The notes: generated by a model from the letters alone, not told the origin. DNA of 64,000 nt from Enoplolaimus lenunculus (GCA_030248215.1 JASANG010002299.1:157781-221780), one strand, 5' to 3'. Positions 20,478 through 32,807 are shown, counted from the first letter of the stretch. Program-made: numbers and translations.

Positions 20478-21045
20478 GGGAAAATTCAAATTTTGGCGGG
20501 AAAATTAACTTTTGTCTAGAAGATTAAGATTTTGGTGGGGAAATTCAAATTTTGGCGGGAAACTCAAATTTTGGTGGTAAATTTTAGATTTAGAGCAACT
20601 CATATTTTTGCTAGAAAATTCAAATTTTAGCGGGAAATTAAAATCTGGAGAGAAATTCAAATTTTTGCGGGTAATTCAAATTTTGGCAGTAAAATGAAAT
20701 TTTGTCGGGAAGACTAATTTTTTGTGGGAAACTCAAATTTTGGCGGTCAATTTAAGATTTAGCAGCAACGCATATTTTTGCTAGAAAATTCAAATTTTAG
20801 CGAGAAATTCAAATTTTGGCGGCTAAATTAATTTTTGGTACGAAATTCAAATTTTGGTGGATAATTCAAATTTTGGCGGCAAAATTTCAAATTATGGCGA
20901 GAACATGCAAATTTTGGCGGGAAATTCAAATTTTGGCGGGAAAATTAATTTTTGGTAGGAAATTCAAATTTTGGTGGAAAATTCAAATTTTGGCGGCAAA
21001 ATTTAAATTTTGGAACGAAAATTCAAATTTTGGCGGGAAATTTTT
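20478..21045. repeat. Array of E2F-like TTTTGGCGGGAAATTCAAA units
   Basis: Roughly twenty imperfect, roughly 20-base units of the type AAATTCAAATTTTGGCGGG, with variants (AGCGGG, GTCGGG, GGTGGA). They lie directly after the duplicated unique block at about 20200-20430. The unit core TTTGGCGGGAA equals the E2F/DP binding consensus. A long open frame across 20816-21214 is a by-product of the repeat. Confidence 0.85.
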
Positions 21046-21269
21046 TAATATAGTTCTTACTTTTGGTATGAGCACTTCTTTTAAAACAAAAACTATATGT
21101 GGACCAGGGTTGTTTTTTCCGGAAAAATTTATGACCGGAAAAAATGAATTTATTCCATTTTTATCTTGGAAAAAAATGGAAAGAAATGGAAAAAATTATT
21201 CTTTGTCTGAGTGATCGGTTAGCCCACCCTTAGCCGTCGTTTGCCCAAAAATGCTTGCGTTTTGAAAGT

Positions 21270-21640
21270 TTTTGCATATTTAAGCTGTTGATGACATCCT
21301 CTGATCATTCCATGCCTAAATCTGAATTTTCAAAAAATTCGATTTTTAAGGCCATTAGTTCAGTCTCCTGGGACCCAAACAATTTTTTCCATAGGTTGGA
21401 CAAATTATATATATCAGTGACTCGTTAGGCAGACGTCTAATAGGGAAACATTGAACAATATTCATCTTAGCTCCGCAACCTGATCAAATGGCACATAATT
21501 TGTATAATTTTTCGACAAAAACATTTTGAGTCCAGTGGAGGAATTTGGGACCATAAATTCGAATTTTTTAAAGATTTAAGTTTTGGCATGGAATAATCGG
21601 AAGAGGTCATCAGAACATCACAACCTCATGAATGAAGCGA
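21270..21640. mobile_element. Inverted-repeat element
   Basis: The left arm around 21290-21350 (GATGACATCCTCTGATCATT, CCATGCCTAAATCTGAATTT) is the inverted counterpart of 21545-21630. A related single arm occurs at about 29450-29530, showing a dispersed family. Confidence 0.6.
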
Positions 21641-23404
21641 GCTACACAAGTCACACTTGTTTTTAAAGTATATATTAAATCCCAAGATACTTTTGGGTTT
21701 TTTCTGACATCAAAACTTCTCAATTGCTGCAACCTCGCGCGCAAAGCGATGTTGAAGCTAGACGTATATTTTCTTGTGTTAAATCATACGGTAAAAGCAA
21801 GCTTTCAATTTTGAGCACCCTAAGGTAGGCCCCACTGTCGACGAAACTTGGTGAGTGAACCGAACAAGTTGCATATCTAGTTTTACATTGAATCTGCATC
21901 AAAATTTCAACTCTGAAATCCATTTATATATTCATACGCTGCAATTTTCGCTGGTGGAAATTGCACACGGCCACTTTTAATGTGTTGCATGAAAATTATA
22001 GTTACATGTCATCTAAAAACGCTACTTTATATCACATTTAGTTGCAAATTATATTTAAGAATTGTTTAATATTTTCCATTTTTTCTATTTTTTCCAACCC
22101 AGCTGCACCCTGTATAACGTTAACCCTGCATTACTTTTGGTATAAGGATATTTTTTATACCAAAAACTATATGTGGACTTTTCGTGGAGTTAAAACTGCG
22201 TCCGCTCAGAGTTACTGCGATACTCCATTGTGTCCACAGGCAAAAGAAACAGGGCAGACAATTCGTGTGCAACCCATGCCAACGGTAACGTGGGACTGAC
22301 TTTAGCACGATTGATTGTAAAAGTAAAAAATTCCTCTTATCATAGCTCGGTTCGCGAAATAATAGACCTCCTTTATAGAGAACTCGAAACCTTGGTTTGA
22401 GGCATGGAGCCGGACTTTGGTTTTTTACACCAAATAAAACCTCGCGATCGCAATAAGTGAAAAACCAGACGCCATTTTAGTACTTACTGAAACCTAAAAA
22501 TTTGCAACCCATACCAGAAATGATTCGTTTCGTTACTAAATTGTGCGTTTTAGGAGTATTGATTTATACAAACGTATTGGATGTTTTATTTGGGGGGCAT
22601 CAAGACGCAGTTCGATCCAAGCAAGACTGTGCCCACTACGCCCGCTGACATGTGCGTCGGCATGGTTTTGCGTCAATCGCCTTATAATGCGCGCGCTAAT
22701 GTAAAAATTGTTCTAACCACCCCATAAGAATTTGTGTACAAATCGAATCTGCAACTAGCGTGATAGGTACAATTTTATACGTACTTAGACACTATTAATT
22801 GTCTCGACACTGTCTGGAGGGAGTCGGGACAAAAGTAAACATTAAGAAAAACAAATAAATGTACATATGTGTTTGTGTTGGTGTTATATATGCTTGCGAT
22901 GCTATAAGAACACAGTGCAATATGTCTTTAAGTCCTCGTTTGGGACTATGCGGATTTTATAGTGGTCTCGTGATAGTGTGTTAAAACGACGTACCAAGAT
23001 ATTTTTTTGCAGTAGCGCTAACAGTATGACGTGGATGGTACATTAAAATTTGTATATTTCATGAGCAATTTTACTTAACCAATTTATCGTTTCTGAAAAC
23101 ACACTTAGATTAAGTAAATAGTCAAGGCACTCACCAAATTTAACGAGTTGCAGAGAAACAATCTTACAGTCCTGGCATACCATCAGTGCTTCAAGTGAGA
23201 TTGTAAGCATGCAGAACGTTCTTAGTGTAAACCAGATTGATAGATTCGTTTATATGGCACTGGTCCATAATTTGAAATTCTTTGTTACCATCCAAAAAGT
23301 CAAGTGTTTGCTTTAGTCAACGACTTATTAAATAAGTAGATAAGCCAAACTTAAGTAAATACTTAACTTCTCACGTGAATATTTTGTATTTCAACTGAAA
23401 TCTA

Positions 23405-23610
23405 ATCTAAAGTCAGCATTCGAATTGCAGCCTCGCGGATGGAAGGCGTTTATCATCAGCCCTCAGCTATAGAAGCTTGACGCTCGAGCCAGAGGGAATG
23501 TAACGTCTTGTTGAGATTTTGTACTGTGCATACACGTTGTAATCAATAGTAATATATACAGAGTACATTATGTAGTATTTCAGTTGCACACATAGCGTTG
23601 AGTTGCTTAT
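23405..23610 (-). repeat. tRNA-derived SINE-like repeat, decayed copy
   Basis: Same layout as 17345-17560: box B-like CAATTCGAATG, box A-like TAGCTGAGGGCTGATG, then shared AAAATCTCAACAAGACGT. A further short fragment (CTCGAGTGTCAAGCTCCTAT) is at 1800-1845. Confidence 0.55.
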
Positions 23611-23879
23611 AATGAACTGTATGTGAGAAAGGTGTGCCGAAGGCAGCGGCGTACGGTGAATTTTGAATTCCATGGGTCGCATCCAGGTTCAAGCCTAAGA
23701 TTCTTCGCTCGTCGACAGGGACACGTGAAATGAGACTAAAGCTAGACACTATTACCTTTTCTTGTACTAAACTTCAGTTTGAAGTCAGTCTGAACGTCTT
23801 ATGTGGGAAGTATTTCTAGGCACCAGGAGTGAAATGGAATGATTGTGAAGCTATCAAAAATTATTTCTGTACTACTCAA

Positions 23880-25045
23880 CACAAAGTTAAGCTTGCCGCT
23901 ACTCCGGTTAGTGTATATGATTCTCACATTCCCTTTGAACAGCGCCGCGGGCAAATGTTTTCTAAACCGCAGACATATGCATAGTTATGGATCATCCACG
24001 TAATAATGCGCGCATAGTTGTAAAAAATTGTCCACCCACCGCCGTAGGACCAGTGTCAAAAAACGATGCTATAACGACGGCCTGATGACAACACACACCC
24101 TGTTCTTAGAGACCTGGTTTTGTCCTGACAGTGTTTCAAGATAGTAGGGACAAAACAGAATCCCTCGGAAGGAACTACTGACAAAACGCAGATTCTGGCT
24201 ACGACGTCGTTTCTACGAAATAAATTTTAATTTTTAGTGCTTAGCTTCTGCTAAAACCAATGTACAACAATAGTCCCTTCGAACAGTGTCTCGTTAAAGA
24301 GTAAGAACATTATGCACTGTGTTCTGGGAGTGTAGCGACACTGGAGACCCTGTAAAGCAGGATGTCTGCGTTGTCTTTGGACCCTGGACCCTGCAAAGAG
24401 ACTTGTTCTAAATATAACATCCTTCTTACAGAGTTCCTGAAAATGACATAGGTCTTTACCCAGACCTGGACAATTTTTACACTAAGACACACTATTACGT
24501 GGATGACTCATTATTTATTAGGTAAAGTTTTTACTGATTTTGAAAGCTAGTAACCTGGGGAGGTATTTTCGTCCTTATCGTTCCATGTCAAAAGGTCAAG
24601 CAAATACCCTGCTAATGCGAGGTTTACATAAAAACAGATGCAGTGTGGGCTACAAATGGCCCAATCAAAATATTGGGTAACAGTTTGTCTGATTATTGAC
24701 CCTATATCATATTACAAAAACCTCACTTGTCTGGTAATATATGTTTATGATCATACCTTTATATATCAATTATATGACATTCCCGTTGTTTCCTGTCAAA
24801 ATTTTGTACCATTTCAATACAAAGTTAAGCTTACCGCTACTCCAGGTAGTGTATATGATCCTCACATTGCCCTTTGAACAGCACCGCAGGCAAAATGTTT
24901 TTTTAAATTACAGACACATGTATAGCAATTTCTTAGGTAAAGTTAATACTGATTATGAAAGCTGGTAATCTACGGAGGTATTTTAGCCCTAATCGTTCCA
25001 TATCAAAAGGTCAAGCAAACACCCTGCTAATGCGAGGTAGTAAGT
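23880..25045. repeat. Dispersed repeat fragments in duplicate
   Basis: 23882-24000 matches 24822-24925 (AAAGTTAAGCTT.CCGCTACTCC, GTGTATATGAT). 24518-24622 matches 24930-25035 (GTAAAGTTTTTACTGATTTT, AAAAGGTCAAGCAAA.ACCCTGC). Both end at TAATGCGAGGT, the terminal motif of the 26075 element, so these are probably decayed relatives of it. Confidence 0.55.
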
Positions 25046-26074
25046 GTTGCATGTAGACCACCAAGTTGTCGGAAAACTCCAATATAGTTTTCGCCGTTTA
25101 AAATTAAGAGCGCAACCAAATTTGTAAACTTGGATTGAAAATTCGTGTGTATTTCACGTTAAGCGTTTTAACGTAAAACTGGAAGACTTTTTTAGTTATC
25201 CCACGACTTTTTGTAACCATAAAGTAATGCAATCTAGAAAACAATCTTTTAGCTTAATTTTCTTAGCAAAAACAATTATACACCTTTGCCAGTTGAGTTT
25301 AATTGTGTACAACAAGCTGTGGTTATAGTTTAAGCAGGATCGATTATTATCTTGTTACAGAAATACAGCATTGTCAGTACCTTAAAACAAACTTCTATTG
25401 AACTGGATTGAAATAATTCGAGCAGTGCTGGAAAGCTACACAAAAATACGTGCGCGAAAAGGTGGCCTAAGAACCCATCGACATCGAATGTTAGGAAGTG
25501 GTTATTTGAGCAAAATCCACGAAAAACTCAACGAAATAAATTGTGAGAGAATTCTATCTGGCAACGCGAATTAGCATGTTTCAAAGTCCCAAGTTCTCAG
25601 CAAATGCTTCGATATTTCTATACCCTGCCTACGACTTCTTTTTCTGCCTTTTGTTTTCTTTTACTAAATGTCAACTTTGAGGTTTGTTTTTTAGCGGACA
25701 ATATAATTATCAAAAAATATAAAATCATCGGTCTAAATAATTTCAGTCTTCAATGAATGCGAATAAAGGTTAGTCTTTGTTGAAAATTGCAGAAAAAACA
25801 GGCTGAATTACTGGTAAATGTTCTCTGTCCGTTGTATGCTTGACATCGGGATAAAACAAATTCGGAGTTGTGATTTAGGTGCCCTGGAACTAGCAAATCG
25901 CGAACTTCTCGCAGTGTAATATAATGTCCAACAATGTAATAAACTCTATGCGGACACTTTATTTGGAGCCAAAACGTCCGCATACTCTTTCATAACAACA
26001 GTATAACTTGCTTTATAAAACAGAATAGGGGGACGATGGATGTTCGGAGTGCACGTGTTATAACGTGTGAGTAA

Positions 26075-26736
26075 TGCGAGGTTCACGTTATGACCGGGGT
26101 AGCTTGGAATACGTTTTGTCCCTATTAGACTATTGGGTAACATTTTGTCTGCATATTCACCCTATATCGCATTTAAAAATTCGTATTTGTCTGCTGTTAA
26201 CATGCGTGGGCCACCTTTTGTTCTTCAATATCACATGATATTTGAGGTATTGTCTGCGAATATTATGATATATTTTCAAATGTCTGCATACTTGAGGTAA
26301 CATACCCAAATTGTCCTGTTGAATATCATATGATACTAGAATTTGAAATTTAAATTTTTGAATTATGAAGCTGTGGTTTTAAGCGATTTTGTGTCGGAAA
26401 CGATTTGCCGGCGTGTATTTGGTATATTTAAAGCACATTTGTGCCGATTCCGTCCAACTTTTCATTCATTTATTGGTGCCCAAAGGTTACACTGTCCCGC
26501 TAAATATCATATGATATTCGTGGAAATTTTGGAATATCAAATGATATTCGCATAAATGTCCCACAGTATCACGTGACATACTGTCTCTTGTACGCATTAA
26601 TGATTTGAGAGCGGTGGTTTGTAAGCAAATGTTATATGACATTCGAGTTTAAGACCTCAATTTTCACGTTGACGTCGAATCAACATGGGACAAACCGTGT
26701 CCCGCCTGCCCCGGTTATAATGTGAACCCCGCATAA
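26075..26736. mobile_element. 660-bp element with TGCGAGGTTCACGTTATGAC inverted ends
   Basis: Left end TGCGAGGTTCACGTTATGAC followed by CGGGG; the right end CCCCGGTTATAATGTGAACC is its inverted copy. The interior has several palindromic ATATCATATGATATTCG units. No coding region is recognised. A shorter relative is at 31862-32187. Confidence 0.72.
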
Positions 26737-27132
26737 CATTAGATTATCAGGATATGATACTGATTAGCTGTTGCGGAAGATATACAGAACCAGAACGGGA
26801 GCTTTTAGTTGTAGTTCAAACGTTAATCAATTTTTGCTGTTTTCTTTGTATTTACATCTCCCTTCGTTAGCTTGGCCTTTTCCACTAGATTTTTGTGTCA
26901 TTCTGGACGCAGCTGTATTAACAATTTATAATTGTTTTTGACAGTTCTAAAGAGAAAATTTTTTTGGCGTATAATTCAGTATTTTAAAAGTACATATACC
27001 GCTGGGCACATTGCAAAATATTTTATTTCGCAACCGAACAAACATTAGATTTCTTGCGATTTTAGTGTTGAAGATGTAGCATTGAATTGCCATATCCTAC
27101 TTAAAGAAGAGATTTTAGGAGTCATTGTTAAT

Positions 27133-27274
27133 TGGGTACAAATAAGCCTAAGTGTAAATGATGAGCTTATACCTAAGCCTAAGTCAATTAAAAAATTTCA
27201 TCAAAAACTTAAGTTTACTTACTCTATTGTAGTCCCACAGAAAAATGTTCCGACCACGTTCTTTTACATAGGCC
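27133..27274. mobile_element. Partial group C hAT-like element
   Basis: Contains CCTAAG units and a right end GTTCCGACCACGTTCTTTTACATAGGCC-like in its last 28 bases. The left inverted end is missing, so it is a truncated copy. Confidence 0.6.
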
Positions 27275-27365
27275 TGCTGCTCACCGTATACTCCATATGT
27301 GAAGGAACTAACAGGAAAAGTAACAGTTATTTATAGCTCAATTCATAAAGTACAACAAACGAATT

Positions 27366-27781
27366 ATGTACGCTTTTTTGATCGTGGTTGCGTTGGTGGC
27401 GCAGAATGCATTGCTCGGTAAAAATTCATCTCTGTACTCGTATACACCATGTAATAATTTTCAATTGAACAATATTTGGGCTTGTAAGTGCTATTCATTA
27501 AACTCGGATTATGTAACTATCCGTTTTCAAAACGAGACGGACTAATGCAAGGTTAAATTTAACCAATTAAAAAGTAAGTGTTTGTTCAAAAAAATTTAAC
27601 CATTTAGGAATTTTTGCACATTACATGCACAAACTGTTATTAATTGCTCAAAATTTGTTTCACAGTTGTTTCGCAAAAAATATCTTCTAATTGTTTATGT
27701 ATTAAACTTCTGATTGACCCTCGCCGTAATAGGGTACCACCCGAACATTTGAACGCCTCTATTGTGTTGGCAGAAAAATAA
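27366..27781 (+). CDS. Possible small secreted protein, two exons
   Basis: Exon 1 (27366-27417) encodes MYAFLIVVALVAQNALLG, a good signal peptide, followed by a GTAAAA donor. A TTTCACAG acceptor at 27658-27665 opens a phase-compatible exon 2 (27666-27781), ending in TAA with an overlapping AATAAA polyadenylation-type signal at 27777. The product would be about 55 residues. The mature part is short and begins VVSQKISSNCLCIKLL; it has only two cysteines, a dibasic RR, and no domain I recognise. A TATTTATAG stretch about 35 bases upstream could be a core promoter. Nothing was seen to link it to the neighbouring large genes. It may be a real short secreted peptide, the first exons of a longer gene, or chance. 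The signal-peptide-plus-splice-plus-poly(A) order is the whole case. Confidence 0.35.
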
Positions 27782-28613
27782 AACATCTTTGAAATTTTAA
27801 CACCTCAATATCCGTGTTTCGTTTCCGTTTCCGTTATTTTAATATCTAACTGTTTCCGTTATTTTTGCTATCCATATACTCACACCTTCACATAGAATTC
27901 CTATGGAAAAAAGAGAAAAGCAACGTGTTTGGGAGCAGAGCAATCAGATTAAGTTAACTTTTTGAAAAGTTAAGTACGCACTTCTTCAATGAAAAGCCTA
28001 TATAAAAATAGAATGAAAACAATAATTTGTCATTCTGAAGTTAGAAATATAAGCTAAAAATCAGTTTAATTGGATCTCTTTATTGAGGCTCCCCAGTTGC
28101 TTCAGTGCATTATTTCAATGACTCCAAGCCGGCTACTTGTCGGTATAATTCCTAAGCTTCTTACTGTGGATTTCTTTCGTTCCGAAGACAGACCTTATAG
28201 ACTTTGCACTATTAACAGCCGCCATATGCTTTAAGTCCACACGACGTTTATTAAGTCCGGAATAAATCTATAAAATCGATGCTCGGGTTTAATGTTTATG
28301 CAATTCTAATAACCTGCATGCAGGTTTCTGACGTCTTAATGAGGTTGATACTCCTTAGAAAATTGAATCCGGGTTGATCTACTTGGCTTCGGCAAATTCA
28401 CATTTCTTTATGTAGAATATTTCAGTTAAGGGTCGTTTGAGACAATGACAAACACTTGCGTCAAAAGAATGGATTAAAAGCCATATAAATTGTATATATA
28501 CAGCAAGCAATTTAAATGTAATGCGTGAAATTTTTGTTTTAAGTTCTTGTTTTTCTATTTTTAGGCTCCAGGGTGTTACTCGACGAGTACCTCTCAAGTC
28601 TAAAGTCTCGCTG

Positions 28614-28930
28614 GAGCGGCTAATTTTTAAAGAAATGAAATGGTGAAATGATTAATATATTTTTAAGTCGTTTGTATCACGGAGACAAATGTAACAGACT
28701 TTTTGAAGCCTGCGAATAATTTTTTCTCACTATTATATATCTAATCAGCTTATGGTTAAATTTGGCAAACATATGAGTATATAGACTGCTCACGAATGAA
28801 CATATTTTAGCTGGCAAATCCGGAACTTTAGGTTAATAGACAGAAGTTACATTATATACAAAAGATAAGTTAGCTAAATAAATCATTTTCAAGAATCGAG
28901 CTAAAGGAAATTGTCTTGCTGAATCTGGTT
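28614..28930. repeat. Dispersed repeat, paired with 30049-30445
   Basis: 28614-28778 matches 30049-30213 directly (GAGCGGCTAATTTTTAAAGA, GCCTGCGAATAATTTTTTCTC). The part near 28875-28945 (TCATTTTCAAGAATCGAGC) matches 30381-30445 in inverted orientation. So the two copies have been rearranged relative to each other. Confidence 0.7.
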
Positions 28931-29727
28931 TCACAAACAATCCGCTTCTGGTTAAGTCTTTCAGGCATTAAAAATCACGAGTGCCGGCTCTTGTTATCCA
29001 AGAACTTTTGCTGGCAACTTAAATGGTGTGTCTAAAGTATGTTTAAACACAGAAGTTAGCTATTAGTTAAAAATGATGACCCACGATATAGAGTTGATCA
29101 TATGTCCGTTTGAATAAAATTTGGTTAAAACAGAGAAAAATCAGATCTGTAAAGTTTTAGCCAACCTAGCATGTGGAACTGGCTACGGTCCTGAAAAAAG
29201 AAGCCTCATAAAATCGCGATATATTCTAGTTTAAGATGAAACTTTAGGCCAGATTTTAGTCAAAACTAACAAAAATTTTATTTTGTTCCTTTGTCTGCGT
29301 ACAATTGTGGGGGTGGTGAAGTTGGGCCGTGCCCACAGCGCTATGTGCGCTGAGGAGAGCGGAACGCAATATTGCAAAAGAAGAGATGCAAAAACCTAAC
29401 TCGCGCAAAAAATGCATAGAATTATATTTTTTTTGGGTACTTTGGGGATACTTTTGGAGCTTGAAAATATAAGTTTTCAAAAATTCAAATTTGGGCTTGA
29501 AATGATCAGTAGAGGACATGAGAAACTTAACTATGCAAACAAATTTCTTAAATCATTCCATTTTGGACCGAAAGCTTGTTAAAGAAGAGTAACCAAAAAG
29601 AGCTCTATAAAGAAATTTTGTAGTAAAACTGTTTTTCAGACTCTGCATTGCAAAAAAGTTTAAGATTTATTAGCCTCTGGTTAGAAACACTGCGGCTTCA
29701 TGTCTTGGAATTGCGTTTTTTATGATC

Positions 29728-29940
29728 CTCATTAAACTGCTTTTCTCCACAATAATAATGATTACTATAAAGATTTTGTACTACTCATGCACATATAAAA
29801 CTTGTTTGTTCATTGTGCAGTTAGTTTGCGTATACAGTGCGTGTGGTATTGCTTACAGTAGACTTTATGCAGTAAATGATTTGATGAAATTAATTTTTAT
29901 ATAAGCTGTCTTAATCTAAGCCGTCTGCTAATAAACCCGT
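29728..29940. repeat. Dispersed repeat, paired with 30527-30740
   Basis: About 200 bases match directly to 30527-30740 (AAGATTTTGTACTACTCATG, TTAGTTTGCGTATACAGTGC). Both copies hold an open frame of about 60-70 hydrophobic residues (KILYYS.TYKT.L.IV.LVCVYSAC). It is possibly chance or part of an unknown element. Confidence 0.6.
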
Positions 29941-30048
29941 CAGTAATGCGTGTCTTTTTCACAGTGTTTTTGGCGGGAAAATTCAAATTTTGGCGGGAAA
30001 TTCAAATTTTAGCGGTGAAATTAAATCATGATTTAGAACGTCACTTGA

Positions 30049-30740
30049 GCGGTTAATTTTTAAAGAAATGAAGTGGTGAAATGATTAATATATTTATTAT
30101 TCGTTTGAATCACGGCGTCAAATGTAACAAAATTTTTTAAGCCTGCGAATAATTTTTTCTCACTCTTAAATACCTAGTTAACTTACGGTTAAATTTGGCA
30201 AACATATAATTCAAAGAAAAACATGATTAACTCTACAGCGTGGGGCAACATTTTTTAACTAATAGCTAACATCTGTGTTTAATTAAAAATCGACACGAAT
30301 TTAAAATACTTTAGACACACCATTTAAGGCTCTCGGTACTGCCTGCAAAAATTCTAGGATAACAATAGCCGATTGTTTGTGAAACCAGATTCAGCAAGAC
30401 AATTTCCTTTAGCTCGATTCTTGAAAATGATTTATTTAGCTGACTTCTCCTTTGTTTATACTGTAATTTTTGGTTAGTAACACTATATGCCCGTACTAGC
30501 TAGTAATTTCCACCATATATTGATCTTCATTAAACTGCTTTTCTCCGCAACAACAATGTTTACTATAAAGATTTTGTACTACTCATGGACATATAAAACT
30601 CGTTTGTGCATTGTAAAATTAGTTTGCGTATACAGTGCGTGTGATATTGCTTACAGTAGACTTTTTGCAGTAAAAGATTTAATGAAATTTATTTTTATAT
30701 AAGCTTTCTTGATCTAAGCCGTCTGCTAATAATCCCACAG
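30049..30740. repeat. Dispersed repeat region, second copies
   Basis: Holds the counterparts of 28614-28778, 28875-28945 (inverted) and 29728-29940 in one block, just before the second composite repeat with the E2F-like array. No gene was recognised. Confidence 0.65.
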
Positions 30741-30799
30741 AAGTTAGGACCAAAGGCTGGTAAAAACAAAAGTTGGCTTTCTGAAAGTCTACTTAAATA

Positions 30800-31030
30800 C
30801 GCGTTATGCGTCACCCACGTGATAATGTCAGTTCCGCGTTACCATTGGTTTGGGTTGCACACAAAATGTCTATGTGGTTCTTATAAGCGGCATTGTGTCC
30901 ATTAACGTTAACTTGACAAGCTATGCCGTCCACGGTAGCATGCATAGCTTGTGCTGGACGCCATAGGATATCCAAGAAACTATATCCAGAAAATAAGACG
31001 TTCGGACGCAAATATAATATATTTGATAAG
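30800..31030. repeat. Leader block of the composite repeat, copy 2
   Basis: Counterpart of 20200-20430, for example GCGTTACCATTGGTTTGGG and GCCATAGGATATCCAAGAAA, followed directly by the E2F-like array. Confidence 0.75.
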
Positions 31031-31300
31031 CGGCAACTCATATTTATGCTAAAAAATTCAAATTTTGGCGGGAAATTAAAATTTTGGCGGGAAAATTAAA
31101 TTTTGTCGGGAAGATTAATTTTTTGGCGGGAAATTCAAATTTTGGCGAGTAAACTCAAATTTTGGCGGTAAATTCAAATTTAGCGGCAACTCACATTTTT
31201 GCTAAAAAATTCAAATTTTAGCGGAAAATTCAAATCTTAAGAGAAATTAAAATTTTGGCGGAAAATTCAAATTGCGGCGGGAAAATTCAAATTTTGCGCA
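31030..31300. repeat. Second array of E2F-like TTTTGGCGGGAAATTCAAA units
   Basis: About ten imperfect units following a block at 30800-31030 that matches 20200-20430. It is therefore a second copy of the same composite repeat. A two-unit remnant is at 29970-30020. Confidence 0.83.
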
Positions 31301-31470
31301 CAGGTTTATCTTAACATACAAGTGTTCGAATGTCACATGATACTATCAAACGTATTGGTGAAGATAACATGATATTCCAAATTAACAGCATTTGTGATAT
31401 ACTTAGAAAGCACACGTGACTCAAGAACTCGTGCAAACATAGAAATTAATGAAAAATGATTACAGTGCTC

Positions 31471-31677
31471 GGGCAATGTAAAGAACACGGACGAAACAGT
31501 ATTCTAAACATACTCCTATGCCTAAAACGTAGCTTACTCTTAAGCCTAAGCGTAAAAATGAGTTTGATCCTGAGACTAAGCCTAAGTGTAAGCCAAGCAA
31601 AAAATTAGCCTAAAGCTTAAGCTAACTCTATCGCAGTTCCACAGAAAAACGCTCCGCCCCTGATCTTTACATGGGTC
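31471..31677. mobile_element. Non-autonomous hAT-like element with TTAGGC core (group C)
   Basis: Inverted ends GGGCAATGTAAAGAACACGG and the complement of CCCCTGATCTTTACATGGGTC, with a degenerate CCTAAG core. The flanks CAGTGCTC and CAGTGTTC differ at one base, consistent with an older 8-bp duplication. Confidence 0.82.
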
Positions 31678-31861
31678 CAGTGTTCAAAAACTATAAGACG
31701 ATCTGCATCGTTATTGCACATATAATAAGCGCTGTTTGGTGTTTGTATTATATATTTGTTAATAAAATCTTAAGTCTTTTTTAGCAAATCATTGGTCCAC
31801 AACGGACGCCGGAGGGATCTCACAGAGGACTTCCAGTGTTTTTTACGGATTTTTTATTGTG

Positions 31862-32187
31862 TAATGTGGGGCTCACGTTATAACCGGGTTTCCATTCATA
31901 TATTAGTGCCCAGATTACACTGTCCCGCTGAATATCATACGAAATTCGTTGACATTTTAGGATATCATATGATATTCGCATAAATGTCCCACAGTATATT
32001 ACGTGACATACCGACTCTTGTACACGTAGAACATTTGAGAGCAGTTGTTTGTTAGCTAATGTCATATAACATTCGAATTTTGTCTTTTAACCGGATGTAA
32101 AAGCCCGAATGTTAACGTTGTGACGTCGAATCAACGGGAAACAAACCGTGACCCACCTGCCCCGGTTATAACGTGAATCCCGCATAA
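31862..32187. mobile_element. Shorter relative of the 26075 element
   Basis: Ends GGGGCTCACGTTATAACCGG and CCGGTTATAACGTGAATCCC. The inner part (GATATTCGCATAAATGTCCC, GACGTCGAATCAAC) is collinear with the right half of the copy at 26075. Confidence 0.7.
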
Positions 32188-32807
32188 CTGCATAGTAATT
32201 GTTAAACCGCAGCGCATTGCGTAATTGACGCACAGAGTTTGCGGTAATTTTCTCAACCTATGTGAGCAAGGATATATAAACAGCAATTGAAAATTTTTTC
32301 TATAATTTTATAACGAATCAAAGCATTGAATGATATTGAGGTGAGGTTCAACTTTAATATCGCACAAAATTTCGACGGGGAAACTTTAAATAGTTTTCAG
32401 TCTGATCGCTCATTGTGAATTTAGAGCGGGTGAGTGGCTTTCGTAAACAATTTATGCGTCCAGCTTTGTGCTTACAACTCATTGGAGTTCGTTGATACAT
32501 TATGGCTGAAGATGTATTTATAAAAACAAATCATTTTAAAGTTGCAAATAATTTACAGATCCCATTTAAATGATATGCTTGTAGATGAACTGGCACTACG
32601 ATGCCAGACGTGGAAGTTTTGTAGTTTGTCGATATTTTTTACCCAAACTTGCATTCGTTCCTGTAAGCTCAGTTGACACGGTTTCACAACACAAAGTTTT
32701 CTTTTGTGGGCCTGTCTCAGGCGCAAAAACGTTCTAAGTTTTGTTTTGCTTTCTAAACAAAAGCTTTAGATTGGCCAAATAAATTTTATGCACGTGCAGG
32801 TTTCTGA

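Larger units (their letters stand above)
21046..27132. other. Intergenic, no gene recognised
   Basis: Mostly repeat remnants (21270, 23405, 23880-25045, 26075). Short less AT-rich stretches at 22180-22300 and 22580-22730 read open for 35-40 residues (for example SYCDTPLCPQAKETG), without a domain I know and without convincing splice sites. Confidence 0.55.

Noticed and set aside
20816-21214. 132-residue frame with FKFWW-type repeats
   Set aside because: Produced by the roughly 20-base E2F-like repeat units; no start context and repeat-driven.
22180-22300. Possible CAP/SCP-domain fragment (SYCDTPLCPQAKETG)
   Set aside because: Too short, no second motif, no convincing splice partners nearby.
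27666-27781. Likeness of the small secreted protein to a CXC chemokine (NCLCIK...)
   Set aside because: Only two cysteines, wrong spacing for the rest of the fold, and an invertebrate context. A superficial resemblance.
32502-32559. ATG GCT GAA GAT... as the first exon of NUP85
   Set aside because: No usable donor in the needed phase. The ATG at 33907 gives phase 1 with GTGTGT and a protein start aligning with human NUP85.
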